A stretch of DNA of 64,000 nucleotides from Burkholderia savannae (lineage in GTDB: Bacteria; Pseudomonadota; Gammaproteobacteria; Burkholderiales; Burkholderiaceae), in the NCBI RefSeq assembly GCF_001524445.2, contig NZ_CP013417.1:3100001-3164000 (forward strand), written 5' to 3'. The notes beneath the pieces are model-generated. The model was given only the letters and a program-made list of their open reading frames with translations, searched no databases and was not told the DNA's origin. Position 1 is the stretch's first letter. Each line of letters begins with the position of its first letter. Of this stretch, positions 27,906 to 35,894 are shown in pieces. The translations under genes were made by a program, and so were the position numbers.

Positions 27906-28604
27906 TCAATGCGGCTCGACCGCGCCCGTCTCGACCCACTGCGCGACGAGTCCGGGCAGCTCGCGCATGTCGTCGAACACGCGCCGCGCGCCGATGCCGC
28001 GCAGCGCGCACACATGCGACGGCGACGCGTGGCCGCCGCCGACGAAGCCGAGCACCGTCATGCCGGCCGCCGACGCGGCCGTCACGCCCGTCGCGCTGTC
28101 CTCGACGACGAGGCATCGCGACGGCGCGACGCCGAGCGTGTGCGCGGCGGCCAGATAAACGTCGGGCGCGGGCTTCGGCCGCGCGACGCCGTCCGCGCAG
28201 AAGATTCGTTCGCCGAAGAAACGCTTGAGGCCCGTGCGTCGCAGCGCGGCGTCGACGTAATGCCGGCGGCTGTTGCTCGCGCACGCGATCGTCAGGTCGA
28301 TTCGCGCGAGCGCCGCGTCGATGCCGTCGACGACGGGCGCCTCGACGGCCGCCGCCTCGACGCTGCGCCGAATCGCTTCGACATCCGAATCGGCGAGCGA
28401 GCGGCCCGCGCGCGCGCTCGCGCTGTCGAGCACGCGCTCCGTGCGCAGGCCGAGGAGCGGCATCACGATCGGCCGCACCGCGACGCCCGGCCAGCGCGCC
28501 TCGAGCTCGCGCACGAGCACGTCGGCCGCGATCGCCTCGCTGTCGATCAGCACGCCGTCGCAATCGCAGACGAGCGCGCGCGCGCCGCTCGCATGCGCCG
28601 TCAT
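27906..28604 (-). CDS. HAD-superfamily hydrolase, beta-phosphoglucomutase-like subfamily
   Basis: 232 residues. Motif I is LVCDCDGVLIDSE (nucleophile in DCDGVL), motif II is ACASNS, and the motif III-IV region is KPAPDVYLAAAHTLGV...VVEDSATGV, as in sugar-phosphate phosphatases and mutases (YcjU, YfbT, PgmB). Its start overlaps the permease stop by four bases (ATGA), so it is firmly part of the polyol operon. Possible jobs are dephosphorylating a dead-end sugar phosphate or a mutase step; the substrate cannot be told. Confidence 0.88.
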   Translation of the reverse strand: MTAHASGARALVCDCDGVLIDSEAIAADVLVRELEARWPGVAVRPIVMPLLGLRTERVLDSASARAGRSLADSDVEAIRRSVEAAAVEAPVVDGIDAALARIDLTIACASNSRRHYVDAALRRTGLKRFFGERIFCADGVARPKPAPDVYLAAAHTLGVAPSRCLVVEDSATGVTAASAAGMTVLGFVGGGHASPSHVCALRGIGARRVFDDMRELPGLVAQWVETGAVEPH

Positions 28605-29479
28605 TTGACCGCCCCGAACGTGAGGCCGCGCACGAGCTGCTTCTGCGACAGCCAGCCGACGACGAGAATCGGCGCGACGGCGAGCAGCGACGCCGCCGAC
28701 AGCTTCGCCCAGAAGAGCCCTTCGGGGCTCGAGTACGACGCGATGAACACCGTGAGCGGCGCGGCGTTCGAGCTCGACAGGTTAATGCTCCAGAATGCTT
28801 CGTTCCACGACAGGATCACGAGCAGCAGCGCGGTCGACGCGAGGCCGGGCAGCGCCATCGGCATCAGCAGATAGACGATTTCCTGCCACGTCGACGCGCC
28901 GTCGATGCGCCCCGCCTCGAGGATGTCCTTCGGGATCTCGTTGAAATACGTGAACGTCATCCACACCGCGATCGGCAGATTGATCAGCGTGTAGACGATC
29001 ACGAGCCCGGACACGGTGTCGAGCAGGCCCGCGTTCTTCCACATCAGATAGATCGGCACGAGCACGCCGACGGACGGCATCATCTTCGTCGACAGCATCC
29101 ACAGCAGCACTTTCTGCGTGCGCTTGGCCGGAAAGAACGCCATCGCGTACGCGGCGGGCACGGCGAGCAGCAGGCAGATCACCGTGACGCCCGCCGAGAT
29201 CAGCACCGAGTTCCACGCGAACGCGAAATAGTTGCTGCGCGCGAATACCTCGCGGAAGCTGTCGAGCGTCGGCACGAAGAAGAGCGCGGACGAATACGCC
29301 TGCTGCTCGGTCTTGAACGCGGTGATCGCCATCCAGAAGATCGGAAAGAACAGCGCGAGCGCGACGAGCCATGCGAGCACGCCCGGCAGCGCGCGCTTCG
29401 CGGCGCCGAGCGCGGCGGGCAGCCCGCCGCCCGCGCCGCGCGACGCGCCGTGTGTGGTCGATGCGGTCAGATCGCTCAT
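28601..29479 (-). CDS. Polyol ABC transporter permease (MalG/SmoG type)
   Basis: 292 residues with six hydrophobic segments. The EAA loop that contacts the ATPase is EAGRIDGASTWQEIVYLLMP. The ATG at 29479 overlaps the stop of the preceding permease by four bases, and its own stop overlaps the HAD gene start by four. Sequence type matches the sorbitol/mannitol (SmoEFGK) importers of alpha-proteobacteria. Confidence 0.92.
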   Translation of the reverse strand: MSDLTASTTHGASRGAGGGLPAALGAAKRALPGVLAWLVALALFFPIFWMAITAFKTEQQAYSSALFFVPTLDSFREVFARSNYFAFAWNSVLISAGVTVICLLLAVPAAYAMAFFPAKRTQKVLLWMLSTKMMPSVGVLVPIYLMWKNAGLLDTVSGLVIVYTLINLPIAVWMTFTYFNEIPKDILEAGRIDGASTWQEIVYLLMPMALPGLASTALLLVILSWNEAFWSINLSSSNAAPLTVFIASYSSPEGLFWAKLSAASLLAVAPILVVGWLSQKQLVRGLTFGAVK

Positions 29480-30420
29480 GCTTCGTACTCCCCTTTCAGA
29501 TTCCGCGCGAGCATTCTCACGAGGAAGAACGACACGACGTTCGCGAGCACGACGGCGAGAATGCCGCCCGCCGACGCGAGCCCGACGTCGAACTGCTGCA
29601 GGCCGAGCGCGTAGATCAGGTACGACAGGTTCGTCGTCGCGTCGCCCGGGCCGCCGCCCGTCGTCGTGTAGATTTCCGCGAAGATCGACAGCAGGAAGAT
29701 CGTCTCCATCATCACGACGACCGCGATCGCGCGCTTCAGGTGCGGCAGCGTGATGTAGAAGAACATCGCGATCGGGCCCGCGCCGTCGATCCGCGCGGCC
29801 TCCTTCTGCTCCTGGTCGAGCGACTGGATCGCGGTGAACAGAATCAGGAACGCGAACGGCAGCCACTGCCACGCGACGATCATCACGATCGACGCGAGCG
29901 GATACTGCGCGAACCAGTCGATCGGCTGCATGCCGAGCGCGCGCATCGCGCGCGCGACGAGCCCGTACACCGGATGCAGGATCATGTTCTTCCAGATGAG
30001 CGCCGACACCGTCGGCATCACGAAGAACGGCGCGATCGCGAACAGGCGCGCGACGCCCTGCCCGTAAAACTTGCGATCGAACAGCACCGCCATCAGCACG
30101 CCGCCCGCGACCGTGATCGCGAGCACGGAGCCGATCAGCGCGAGCGTGTGCCAGATTGCCGGCAAGAACGACGGATCGGTTGCGAGGAAGCGGTAGTTGT
30201 CGAGGCCGGCGAAACCCTTGACGTCGGGATTCAGCAGGTTGTAGCGCGTGAGCGAGAACCAGATCGTCATCGCGAGCGGAATCGCCATCCACAGGAACAG
30301 CACGGCGACGGACGGCGTCACGAGCCAGCGCGCCGGCTTGCCGCGCGCGCGCTCGTCGGCGGCGGGCCCCGCATCGCCGAGCGGCGCCGAGTGAGCGAGA
30401 GGAAGACGTAAGTGACGCAT
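29476..30420 (-). CDS. Polyol ABC transporter permease (MalF/SmoF type)
   Basis: 314 residues, six transmembrane segments after a hydrophilic N-terminus, EAA loop EAARIDGAGPIAMFFYITLP. The ATG at 30420 with AGAGG upstream is preferred over a GTG at 30432, whose ribosome site would overlap it. It pairs with the next permease, translationally coupled by a four-base overlap. It is separated from the binding-protein gene by 112 bases holding an inverted repeat (AGCGCC at 30508, GGCGCT at 30527), a common arrangement that lets the binding protein be made in excess. Confidence 0.92.
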   Translation of the reverse strand: MRHLRLPLAHSAPLGDAGPAADERARGKPARWLVTPSVAVLFLWMAIPLAMTIWFSLTRYNLLNPDVKGFAGLDNYRFLATDPSFLPAIWHTLALIGSVLAITVAGGVLMAVLFDRKFYGQGVARLFAIAPFFVMPTVSALIWKNMILHPVYGLVARAMRALGMQPIDWFAQYPLASIVMIVAWQWLPFAFLILFTAIQSLDQEQKEAARIDGAGPIAMFFYITLPHLKRAIAVVVMMETIFLLSIFAEIYTTTGGGPGDATTNLSYLIYALGLQQFDVGLASAGGILAVVLANVVSFFLVRMLARNLKGEYEA

Positions 30421-30532
30421 GATCGGAACCACCTCTTTCGATGCGCGGGCGAGCGCACCGCCGCGCGCCCGCGTTGCTGCGATGCCGTGCGCGCCGCGCC
30501 CGCGAGGAGCGCCACGCCGCGCGCGCGGCGCT

Positions 30533-31861
30533 TCACTTCCGGTAGCCGGCCTGGCGCACCGCGCGATCCGCCGCGGCTTGTCCCGCCGCGAGCGCCTGGT
30601 CGACGCTCATCTGCCCCGCCACCGCGCCCGCGATCGCCTGGCCGACGACGGTGCCGAACGACTGGAATTCAGGAATCCCGACATACTGCACGCCCGTGTA
30701 CGGCACCTTCTTCAGCGACGGATCGTTCGGATCGGCGGTCTGGATCGCCTTCAGCACGAAGTCGGAGAACGGCGCGGCGGCCTTGTACTCGGCGCGCTGA
30801 TACGTCGACTGGCGCGTGCCGGGCGGCACCGACGCCCAGCCCTCGTCCTTGCCGGCCATTTCGACGTATTGCTTCGACGTCGCCCACGCGATGAACTTCT
30901 TCGCCGCGTCCTGCTGCTTCGATGTCTTCGGGATCGCGAGCGCCCACGCCCACAGCCAGTGCGAGCCCTTCGGCGTGACGGCCACGGGCGCCGCCGCGAA
31001 GCCGATCTTGTCCGCCACCTGCGATTGCTGCCTGTTGTACAGCATGCCCGCCGCGACCGTCGCGTCGATCCACATCGCGCACTTGCCCGACGCGGTGAGC
31101 GTCAGGTTCTCGTTGAAGCCGTTCGAGCTCGCGCCGGGCGGCCCGTTCTTCTTCAGCAGATTCACGTAGAAGTTGATCGCCTTCTTCCACTCGGGCGACG
31201 TGAGCTGCGCGTTCCAGTTCTCGTCGAACCAGCGGCCGCCGAACGTGTTGACGACCGTCGACACGTACGCCATGTTCTCGCCCCAGCCCGCCTTGCCGCG
31301 CAGGCAGATTCCGTACGTGCCGCTCGCGCGGTCGGTGAGCTTGTCGGCGAATTCGGCGATCTGGTCGTAGGTCGGCTGCTCGGGCATCTTCAGGCCCTTC
31401 GCCGCGAACAGGTCCTTGCGGTAGAACGTCATCGAGCTCTCGACGTAGAACGGCAACGCATACAGTTGGCCGTTGTACGACAGCGAGTCGCGCGCCGTCT
31501 TGATCACGTCGTTCAGATCGTAATCGGCGGAGAGGTTCGTCATCGGCGCGAGCCAGCCGCGCTTGCCCCACTGCGGCGCTTCGTACGTGCCGATCGCCAT
31601 CACGTCGAACTGGCCGCTGCCCGTCGTGATGTCCGTCGTCGCGCGCTGGCGCAGCACGTTCTCCTCGAGGATCACCCAGTTGAGCCGGATGTCCGGGTTC
31701 GCCTTCTCGAACGCGGACGAGAGCTTCTTCAGCTCGATCATGTCCGGGTTATTGAGCGTCGCGATCGTCAGCGTCGCCGCGTGCGCGGCGAGCGCCGACG
31801 ACGCGAGCGCGGCGCCGGCGGCAACGCGGGCGGCGGCGGCGATGAACGGCTTTCGTTGCAT
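30533..31861 (-). CDS. Polyol ABC transporter periplasmic binding protein (SmoE type)
   Basis: 442 residues with a clear Sec signal peptide (basic MQRK, hydrophobic core, cleavage near AHA-A at about 28). Family-1 extracellular solute-binding protein; the mature start TLTIATLNNPDMIELKKLS resembles the sorbitol/mannitol-binding branch. Ligand could be sorbitol, mannitol, arabitol, galactitol or altritol; the operon enzymes suggest a hexitol. It is located between the catabolic enzymes and the permeases. Confidence 0.92.
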   Translation of the reverse strand: MQRKPFIAAAARVAAGAALASSALAAHAATLTIATLNNPDMIELKKLSSAFEKANPDIRLNWVILEENVLRQRATTDITTGSGQFDVMAIGTYEAPQWGKRGWLAPMTNLSADYDLNDVIKTARDSLSYNGQLYALPFYVESSMTFYRKDLFAAKGLKMPEQPTYDQIAEFADKLTDRASGTYGICLRGKAGWGENMAYVSTVVNTFGGRWFDENWNAQLTSPEWKKAINFYVNLLKKNGPPGASSNGFNENLTLTASGKCAMWIDATVAAGMLYNRQQSQVADKIGFAAAPVAVTPKGSHWLWAWALAIPKTSKQQDAAKKFIAWATSKQYVEMAGKDEGWASVPPGTRQSTYQRAEYKAAAPFSDFVLKAIQTADPNDPSLKKVPYTGVQYVGIPEFQSFGTVVGQAIAGAVAGQMSVDQALAAGQAAADRAVRQAGYRK

Positions 31862-31911
31862 GGCATGTCTCCTGTTTTGATTTCGTGTTGCCGCCTGTCG
31901 GGCAGGCTGCT

Positions 31912-33336
31912 TCAAGCGCCTTGCTGCAATGCGCACGCGCGCGCGTAGCGCGAGATCACGTCCCGGATGCGATGGCGCACCCATGCGACCGGCTCGCGCG
32001 CGAGCTCGCCGCGCCGGCATGCCGCGTACGCGTCGGGCAGCCATTGCGCGACGAGCGTCTCGGGCGGCGCGCGGCGCGCGAGGTTGTCGAGCAGGCGATC
32101 GAGCGCCGCCGCGACGGCGGGCTGCAGCCAGTAATAGCGAATCCGGTCACTGTAGCTGAACTGGCGCGCGAGCCGCTGCGCGAGCGCGTCGCCGCGGTAG
32201 TAAGGCGCCCAGTATTCGGGGCGCTCGCGCATCGCCGCGTCGATCACGTCGCGCAGCTGCGAGCGCTCTGACGCGTCGTCGAAGAGCGCATCCTCGATGT
32301 AAGTGAGCGCGAACAACGCCTCGCGCAGCGCGAAGGTCAGCGCCGGGCCAACCTTCAGGATCGCGAAGTGATCGCGCACGAGCGCGGCGAGCGCGCCTTC
32401 CGTCTGATAGTCGGTCGAATGCGCCTCGAACACGAGGCCCGGCGCGCGCAGCACGCTCGCGCCGAGCTCGGCCGCGCGCACCGGATCGTAGTCGAGCACG
32501 CGGCGATCGTCGAAGTCGACGCCCGGCTGCGCGACGATCGCGATCACGCGCGACCACGCGTCCAGCAAGCCATGTCGCGCAAACGCGTCGCGGTGCGCGG
32601 CGAGCGTGGCGCTCACGCTCGCCGCGCGCGTGACGTCGATCCGCGCGAACGCGCCGTCGTCGGCCGCCGCGCCGCCGCGCGCATGGCGCGCAGGCGGATT
32701 TGCTTCGTCATCCGGATCGTTTGCCGTTTCCGTCTGCGCCGCGCTCACCTCGCCCCCCGGCGTCGGCACTTCGGTACCGACCACGTAGACGGGCGACACG
32801 CCGGCGCCGGCCGCCGCTTCTTCGGCGGCCGCGCACAGTTGCGCGGCGCGCTCGGCGATCGTCGCGTCGGGCAGCGGCGCGGCGTCGTCCGCGCACGCCA
32901 TGCTCGCGTCGAGATGAATCTTCGTGAAGCCGGCGGCCACATACGCGGCGACCATCGCCCGCGCCTCGCGCATCGCGTCGCGCGCGGCCAGGTGCCGCCA
33001 CGGATTCGGGCCGAGATGATCGCCGCCGAGAATCAGCGCCTGCGCCGGAAAGCCCGCTTCACGCGCGAGCGAGTCGACGTCGCGGCGGAAATCCGCGGGC
33101 GTCATCCCGGTATAGCCGCCGCGGTGATTGACCTGATTGCAGGTGGCCTCGACGAGCAGCGGCGATTCGTCGGCGCGCGCCGCCTCGAGCGCCGCTTCGA
33201 GCACGAGGCGATGCGCGCTGCACACCGAATAGATGCCGCTCGCGCGGCCTGCGCGGTTCGCGTCGAAGATCTCGCGCAAGAGCTGCACGTGGCCGCTCGC
33301 GCGCGGACGTTGCGCGATCGCGTTCACGCCGCGCAT
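31912..33336 (-). CDS. GatZ/KbaZ-like protein, probably D-tagatose-6-phosphate 4-epimerase
   Basis: 474 residues of the tagatose-6-P kinase/GatZ family (PF08013). VEATCNQVNHRGGYTGMTPADF, LGGDHLGPNPWR and VVGTEVPTPGGE are family hallmarks. GatZ and KbaZ assist the class II aldolases GatY and KbaY, but no such aldolase is in this operon. Members of this family in Agrobacterium epimerise D-tagatose 6-phosphate to fructose 6-phosphate beside a PfkB-type tagatose kinase, exactly the neighbour here. It is about 50 residues longer than E. coli GatZ, owing to an Asp/Ala-rich insert after the GTEVPTPGGE motif. It overlaps the kinase gene by 13 bases. Confidence 0.85.
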   Translation of the reverse strand: MRGVNAIAQRPRASGHVQLLREIFDANRAGRASGIYSVCSAHRLVLEAALEAARADESPLLVEATCNQVNHRGGYTGMTPADFRRDVDSLAREAGFPAQALILGGDHLGPNPWRHLAARDAMREARAMVAAYVAAGFTKIHLDASMACADDAAPLPDATIAERAAQLCAAAEEAAAGAGVSPVYVVGTEVPTPGGEVSAAQTETANDPDDEANPPARHARGGAAADDGAFARIDVTRAASVSATLAAHRDAFARHGLLDAWSRVIAIVAQPGVDFDDRRVLDYDPVRAAELGASVLRAPGLVFEAHSTDYQTEGALAALVRDHFAILKVGPALTFALREALFALTYIEDALFDDASERSQLRDVIDAAMRERPEYWAPYYRGDALAQRLARQFSYSDRIRYYWLQPAVAAALDRLLDNLARRAPPETLVAQWLPDAYAACRRGELAREPVAWVRHRIRDVISRYARACALQQGA

Positions 33337-34280
33337 CGCACACCCCGCTCGGCGAGAAAACGGTCGATGTCGTCCGGCATGCTGTTGCCCTCCATCGGCC
33401 CGATGCGCGACACCGCGAGCGCGCCCGCCGCGTTCGCGCGCATGAGGGCGGTCGCCACCGGCAGCCCCGCGATCGCGCCGGCGACGAACGTGCCGCCGAA
33501 ACAGTCGCCCGCGCCGGTCGGATCGACTTCGGCGGTCGCGTACGCGGGCGCGGCGACGCTGCCCGTGCGGTCGAACGCGGCGCTGCCCGCCGCGCCGCGC
33601 TTGAGCACGACGCGCTCGAGCAGCGGATGCGTCGCGAGCAGCCCCGCGATCGCGCGCTCGGCGGGCTGCGGCCCGCAAAAGTACGGCAGATCGACTTCGC
33701 TCGGCAGGAACAGGTGGCACGCGTCGAGCAGCTCGTGAAGCGCCGCGCGCATCGGCTCGAAGGCGAGCATCTCGGCGCGCACGTTCGGATCGAACGAGAT
33801 CTTCGCGCCGACGCGCGCCGCCTCGATCACGCCGCGCTTCACCGCGGCGATCGCGTTCTCGCTCGTGAGCGACGAGCCCATCACGTGGAAATAGCGGCAG
33901 CCGGCGAACATCGACGCATCGACGTCGGCCGGCTCGAGCAGCGCGCTCGCGCTGCCTTCGATGCTGAATACGAATTGCCGGCCGCCGTCCGCGCGATACG
34001 CGACGCACGCGATGCCGGTCGGCCGCGCGGCGCGGCGAATGCGCGCGACGTCGACGCCGTGGCCCGCGAGCCGCGCGACGATCGCGTCGCCGAACGCATC
34101 GCGGCCGACGCAGCCCGCATACGCGACCGACGCGCCCATGCGCGCCGCCTGATCGGCGAAGATCGCGGGCGCGCCGCTCGGGAACGGGCCGGCGAACTCG
34201 CCCGGCGCGTCGAAGCCCTGGCCGCGCTTCGCGGCGACGAATTCGGCGAGCAGTTCGCCCGCGACGACGATCGCGGCCAT
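33324..34280 (-). CDS. PfkB-family sugar kinase (tagatose or fructose kinase)
   Basis: 318 residues, ribokinase fold. The C-terminal PfkB signature DPTGAGDC (253-260) carries the catalytic base D259, and GELLAEFVA begins the fold. It would phosphorylate the ketose produced by the SDR dehydrogenase. D-tagatose kinase (tagatose 6-phosphate product) fits the adjoining GatZ-like gene; fructokinase is the alternative if sorbitol or mannitol is the substrate. It overlaps the GatZ-like gene by 13 bases and follows the SDR gene by four. Confidence 0.87.
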   Translation of the reverse strand: MAAIVVAGELLAEFVAAKRGQGFDAPGEFAGPFPSGAPAIFADQAARMGASVAYAGCVGRDAFGDAIVARLAGHGVDVARIRRAARPTGIACVAYRADGGRQFVFSIEGSASALLEPADVDASMFAGCRYFHVMGSSLTSENAIAAVKRGVIEAARVGAKISFDPNVRAEMLAFEPMRAALHELLDACHLFLPSEVDLPYFCGPQPAERAIAGLLATHPLLERVVLKRGAAGSAAFDRTGSVAAPAYATAEVDPTGAGDCFGGTFVAGAIAGLPVATALMRANAAGALAVSRIGPMEGNSMPDDIDRFLAERGVRCAA

Positions 34281-34284
34281 GATG

Positions 34285-35061
34285 TCAGCTCATCCAGTTG
34301 CCGCCGTCGACGTTCAGCGTCTGGGCGGTGATGTAGTCGGCGTCCGCCGAGGCGAGAAAGAGCGCCGCGCCGGCGAGATCATCGGGCACGCCCATCCGGC
34401 CGAGCGGCACCGCTTCGCCGACGAGCCGCTTCTTCTCGCCGAGCGGACGGTTCTCGTAGCGCGCGAAGAGCGCGTCGACCTGCTCCCACATCGGCGTGTC
34501 GACCACGCCGGGCGCGATCCCGTTCACGTTGATCCGGTGCTTCGCGAGCGCGAGCGCGGCCGACTGCGTGTAGCTCAGCACCGCGGCCTTCGTCGCGCAG
34601 TAGTGCGACACGAGCGCCTCGCCGCGGCGTCCCGCCTGCGACGACATGTTGATGATCTTGCCGCCGCGCCCCTGCTCGACCATGCGCTGCGCGACCGCCT
34701 GCATCAGGAAGAACATGCCCTTCACGTTGACCGCGAACAGGCGATCGAACACGTCCCACGATTCGTCGAGGAGCGGGCGCATGTCGAACAGCGCCGCGTT
34801 GTTGAAGAGAATGTCGACGCCGCCGAAGCGCTCGACGGCCGTGGCGACGATGCGCGCGATGTCGTCGCGGCGCGTGACGTCCGCCGGCACGGCGACCGCG
34901 CGGCCGGGATGCGCGTCGACGAGCCGCGCGAGGGAGCCGTCGGCCGGTTTCAGATCGACGAGCACGCAATGCGCGCCCTCTGCCAGATAGCGTCGCGCCA
35001 CCGCTTCGCCGATACCGCTTGCCGCGCCCGTCAGGATCGCGACTTTCCGCTGCAGTCTCAC
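34285..35061 (-). CDS. SDR-family polyol dehydrogenase (sorbitol/galactitol dehydrogenase type)
   Basis: 258 residues of a classical short-chain dehydrogenase. The NAD loop TGAASGIG is at 11-18, NNAA is at about 87-90, and the catalytic set is S140/S141, Y154 and K158 (YCATK). The sequence type is that of SmoS/PolS sorbitol or galactitol dehydrogenases, which make fructose or tagatose. It is first in the eight-gene polyol operon, 70 bases downstream of the operator at 35132-35162. The exact polyol is not resolvable. Confidence 0.88.
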   Translation of the reverse strand: MRLQRKVAILTGAASGIGEAVARRYLAEGAHCVLVDLKPADGSLARLVDAHPGRAVAVPADVTRRDDIARIVATAVERFGGVDILFNNAALFDMRPLLDESWDVFDRLFAVNVKGMFFLMQAVAQRMVEQGRGGKIINMSSQAGRRGEALVSHYCATKAAVLSYTQSAALALAKHRINVNGIAPGVVDTPMWEQVDALFARYENRPLGEKKRLVGEAVPLGRMGVPDDLAGAALFLASADADYITAQTLNVDGGNWMS

Positions 35062-35131
35062 TGGTGTCTCCGATTCGGATTCGTTATACGTCGCGCCGCC
35101 GGCCGCGAAACCGAGCGTTCGCTCATTAACC

Positions 35132-35162
35132 GATCATTTGCTCCGATTGCGAACGAATGATC
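35132..35162. promoter_or_regulatory. Polyol regulon operator, copy 2 (SDR operon promoter)
   Basis: GATCATTTGCTC (35132-35143), spacer of seven, GAACGAATGATC (35151-35162). Its left arm is the exact complement of the right arm of copy 1 at 17196-17226, and total length is identical (31 bp). A further GAGCGTTCGCTC at 35113-35124 next to it may be an extra half site. Confidence 0.8.
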
Positions 35163-35303
35163 GGCCACGAAGCCGGCACTGTCAAGGCGGAAAATCGGTC
35201 TTTCGATGATGCGCCGCCGCATCGCGGAGGCGGACGGCCCAGGCGGGACAAGGCTTGCAGGGGTTGCGGCGGGATGTGCGGCGCGGGGATGCAGCGCGCC
35301 CGG

Positions 35304-35324
35304 ATACGTTATATCATCACGCAT
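35304..35324. promoter_or_regulatory. Candidate Zur box
   Basis: The AT-rich stretch containing CGTTATATCATCACG, 23 bases before the zur ATG, resembles the GTTATA-type Zur operator of proteobacteria though the right half is imperfect. This would give zinc-dependent autorepression of zur-znuACB. Confidence 0.45.
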
Positions 35325-35347
35325 CTCCCGCCCGACCGGTTCGCACG

Positions 35348-35812
35348 ATGGCCTCGACCCACTCCCTCGCCGCCCGCCTTTCCCGCGCCGACGCGTTCGC
35401 CGCCGAGCACGGGCTCGCGTGGACGCCGCTGCGCCGGCAGGTCTACGAGCACGTGCTCGCCGCCGGCCGGCCGATCGGCGCATACGATCTGCTCGCCGAG
35501 CTCGAGCCGCAGCGCGGCCGCGTGCCGCCGACGACCGTCTACCGCGCGCTCGAGTTTCTCGTCGAGCACGGCTTCATCCACCGGATCGAATCGAAGAACG
35601 CGTTCATCGCCTGCTGCGAGATCAGCAAGCCGCACGAAGGGCAGTTCCTGATCTGCGAGGAATGCGGCGAGACCGTCGAGATTCCGGGCGGCGATCTCGC
35701 CAAGCAGCTGTCGGCGAGCCCGCCCGCGCACGGCTTCGAGGTGCACCGGCAGGTCGTCGAGCTCACCGGCCTGTGCGGGCAGTGCAAGACGAAGCACGCG
35801 CCCCACGGCTGA
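35348..35812 (+). CDS. zur: Fur-family zinc uptake repressor
   Basis: 154 residues: winged helix (about 20-85, WTPLRRQVYEHVLAAGRPIGAYDLL and PPTTVYRALEFLVEHGFIHR) and a metal-binding dimer domain with two CxxC pairs (C103/C106 and C143/C146), the structural zinc site. It is the first gene before znuACB, so Zur is the natural assignment over Fur. The ATG at 35348 is the first with homology; a longer open frame upstream covers the promoter. Confidence 0.92.
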   Translation: MASTHSLAARLSRADAFAAEHGLAWTPLRRQVYEHVLAAGRPIGAYDLLAELEPQRGRVPPTTVYRALEFLVEHGFIHRIESKNAFIACCEISKPHEGQFLICEECGETVEIPGGDLAKQLSASPPAHGFEVHRQVVELTGLCGQCKTKHAPHG

Positions 35813-35894
35813 GCCGTCCGCCGCGTCCTTGCGCCGCGCTTTCCGGCTGTTTTTCCGGCTTTTCATCTCGTCAACCGAATCGAGGATCGACCGC

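Noticed and set aside
31912..33336. GatZ as an aldolase subunit of a classical galactitol pathway
   Set aside because: No GatY/KbaY, no PTS components and an ABC importer instead; the PfkB neighbour fits the epimerase route better.
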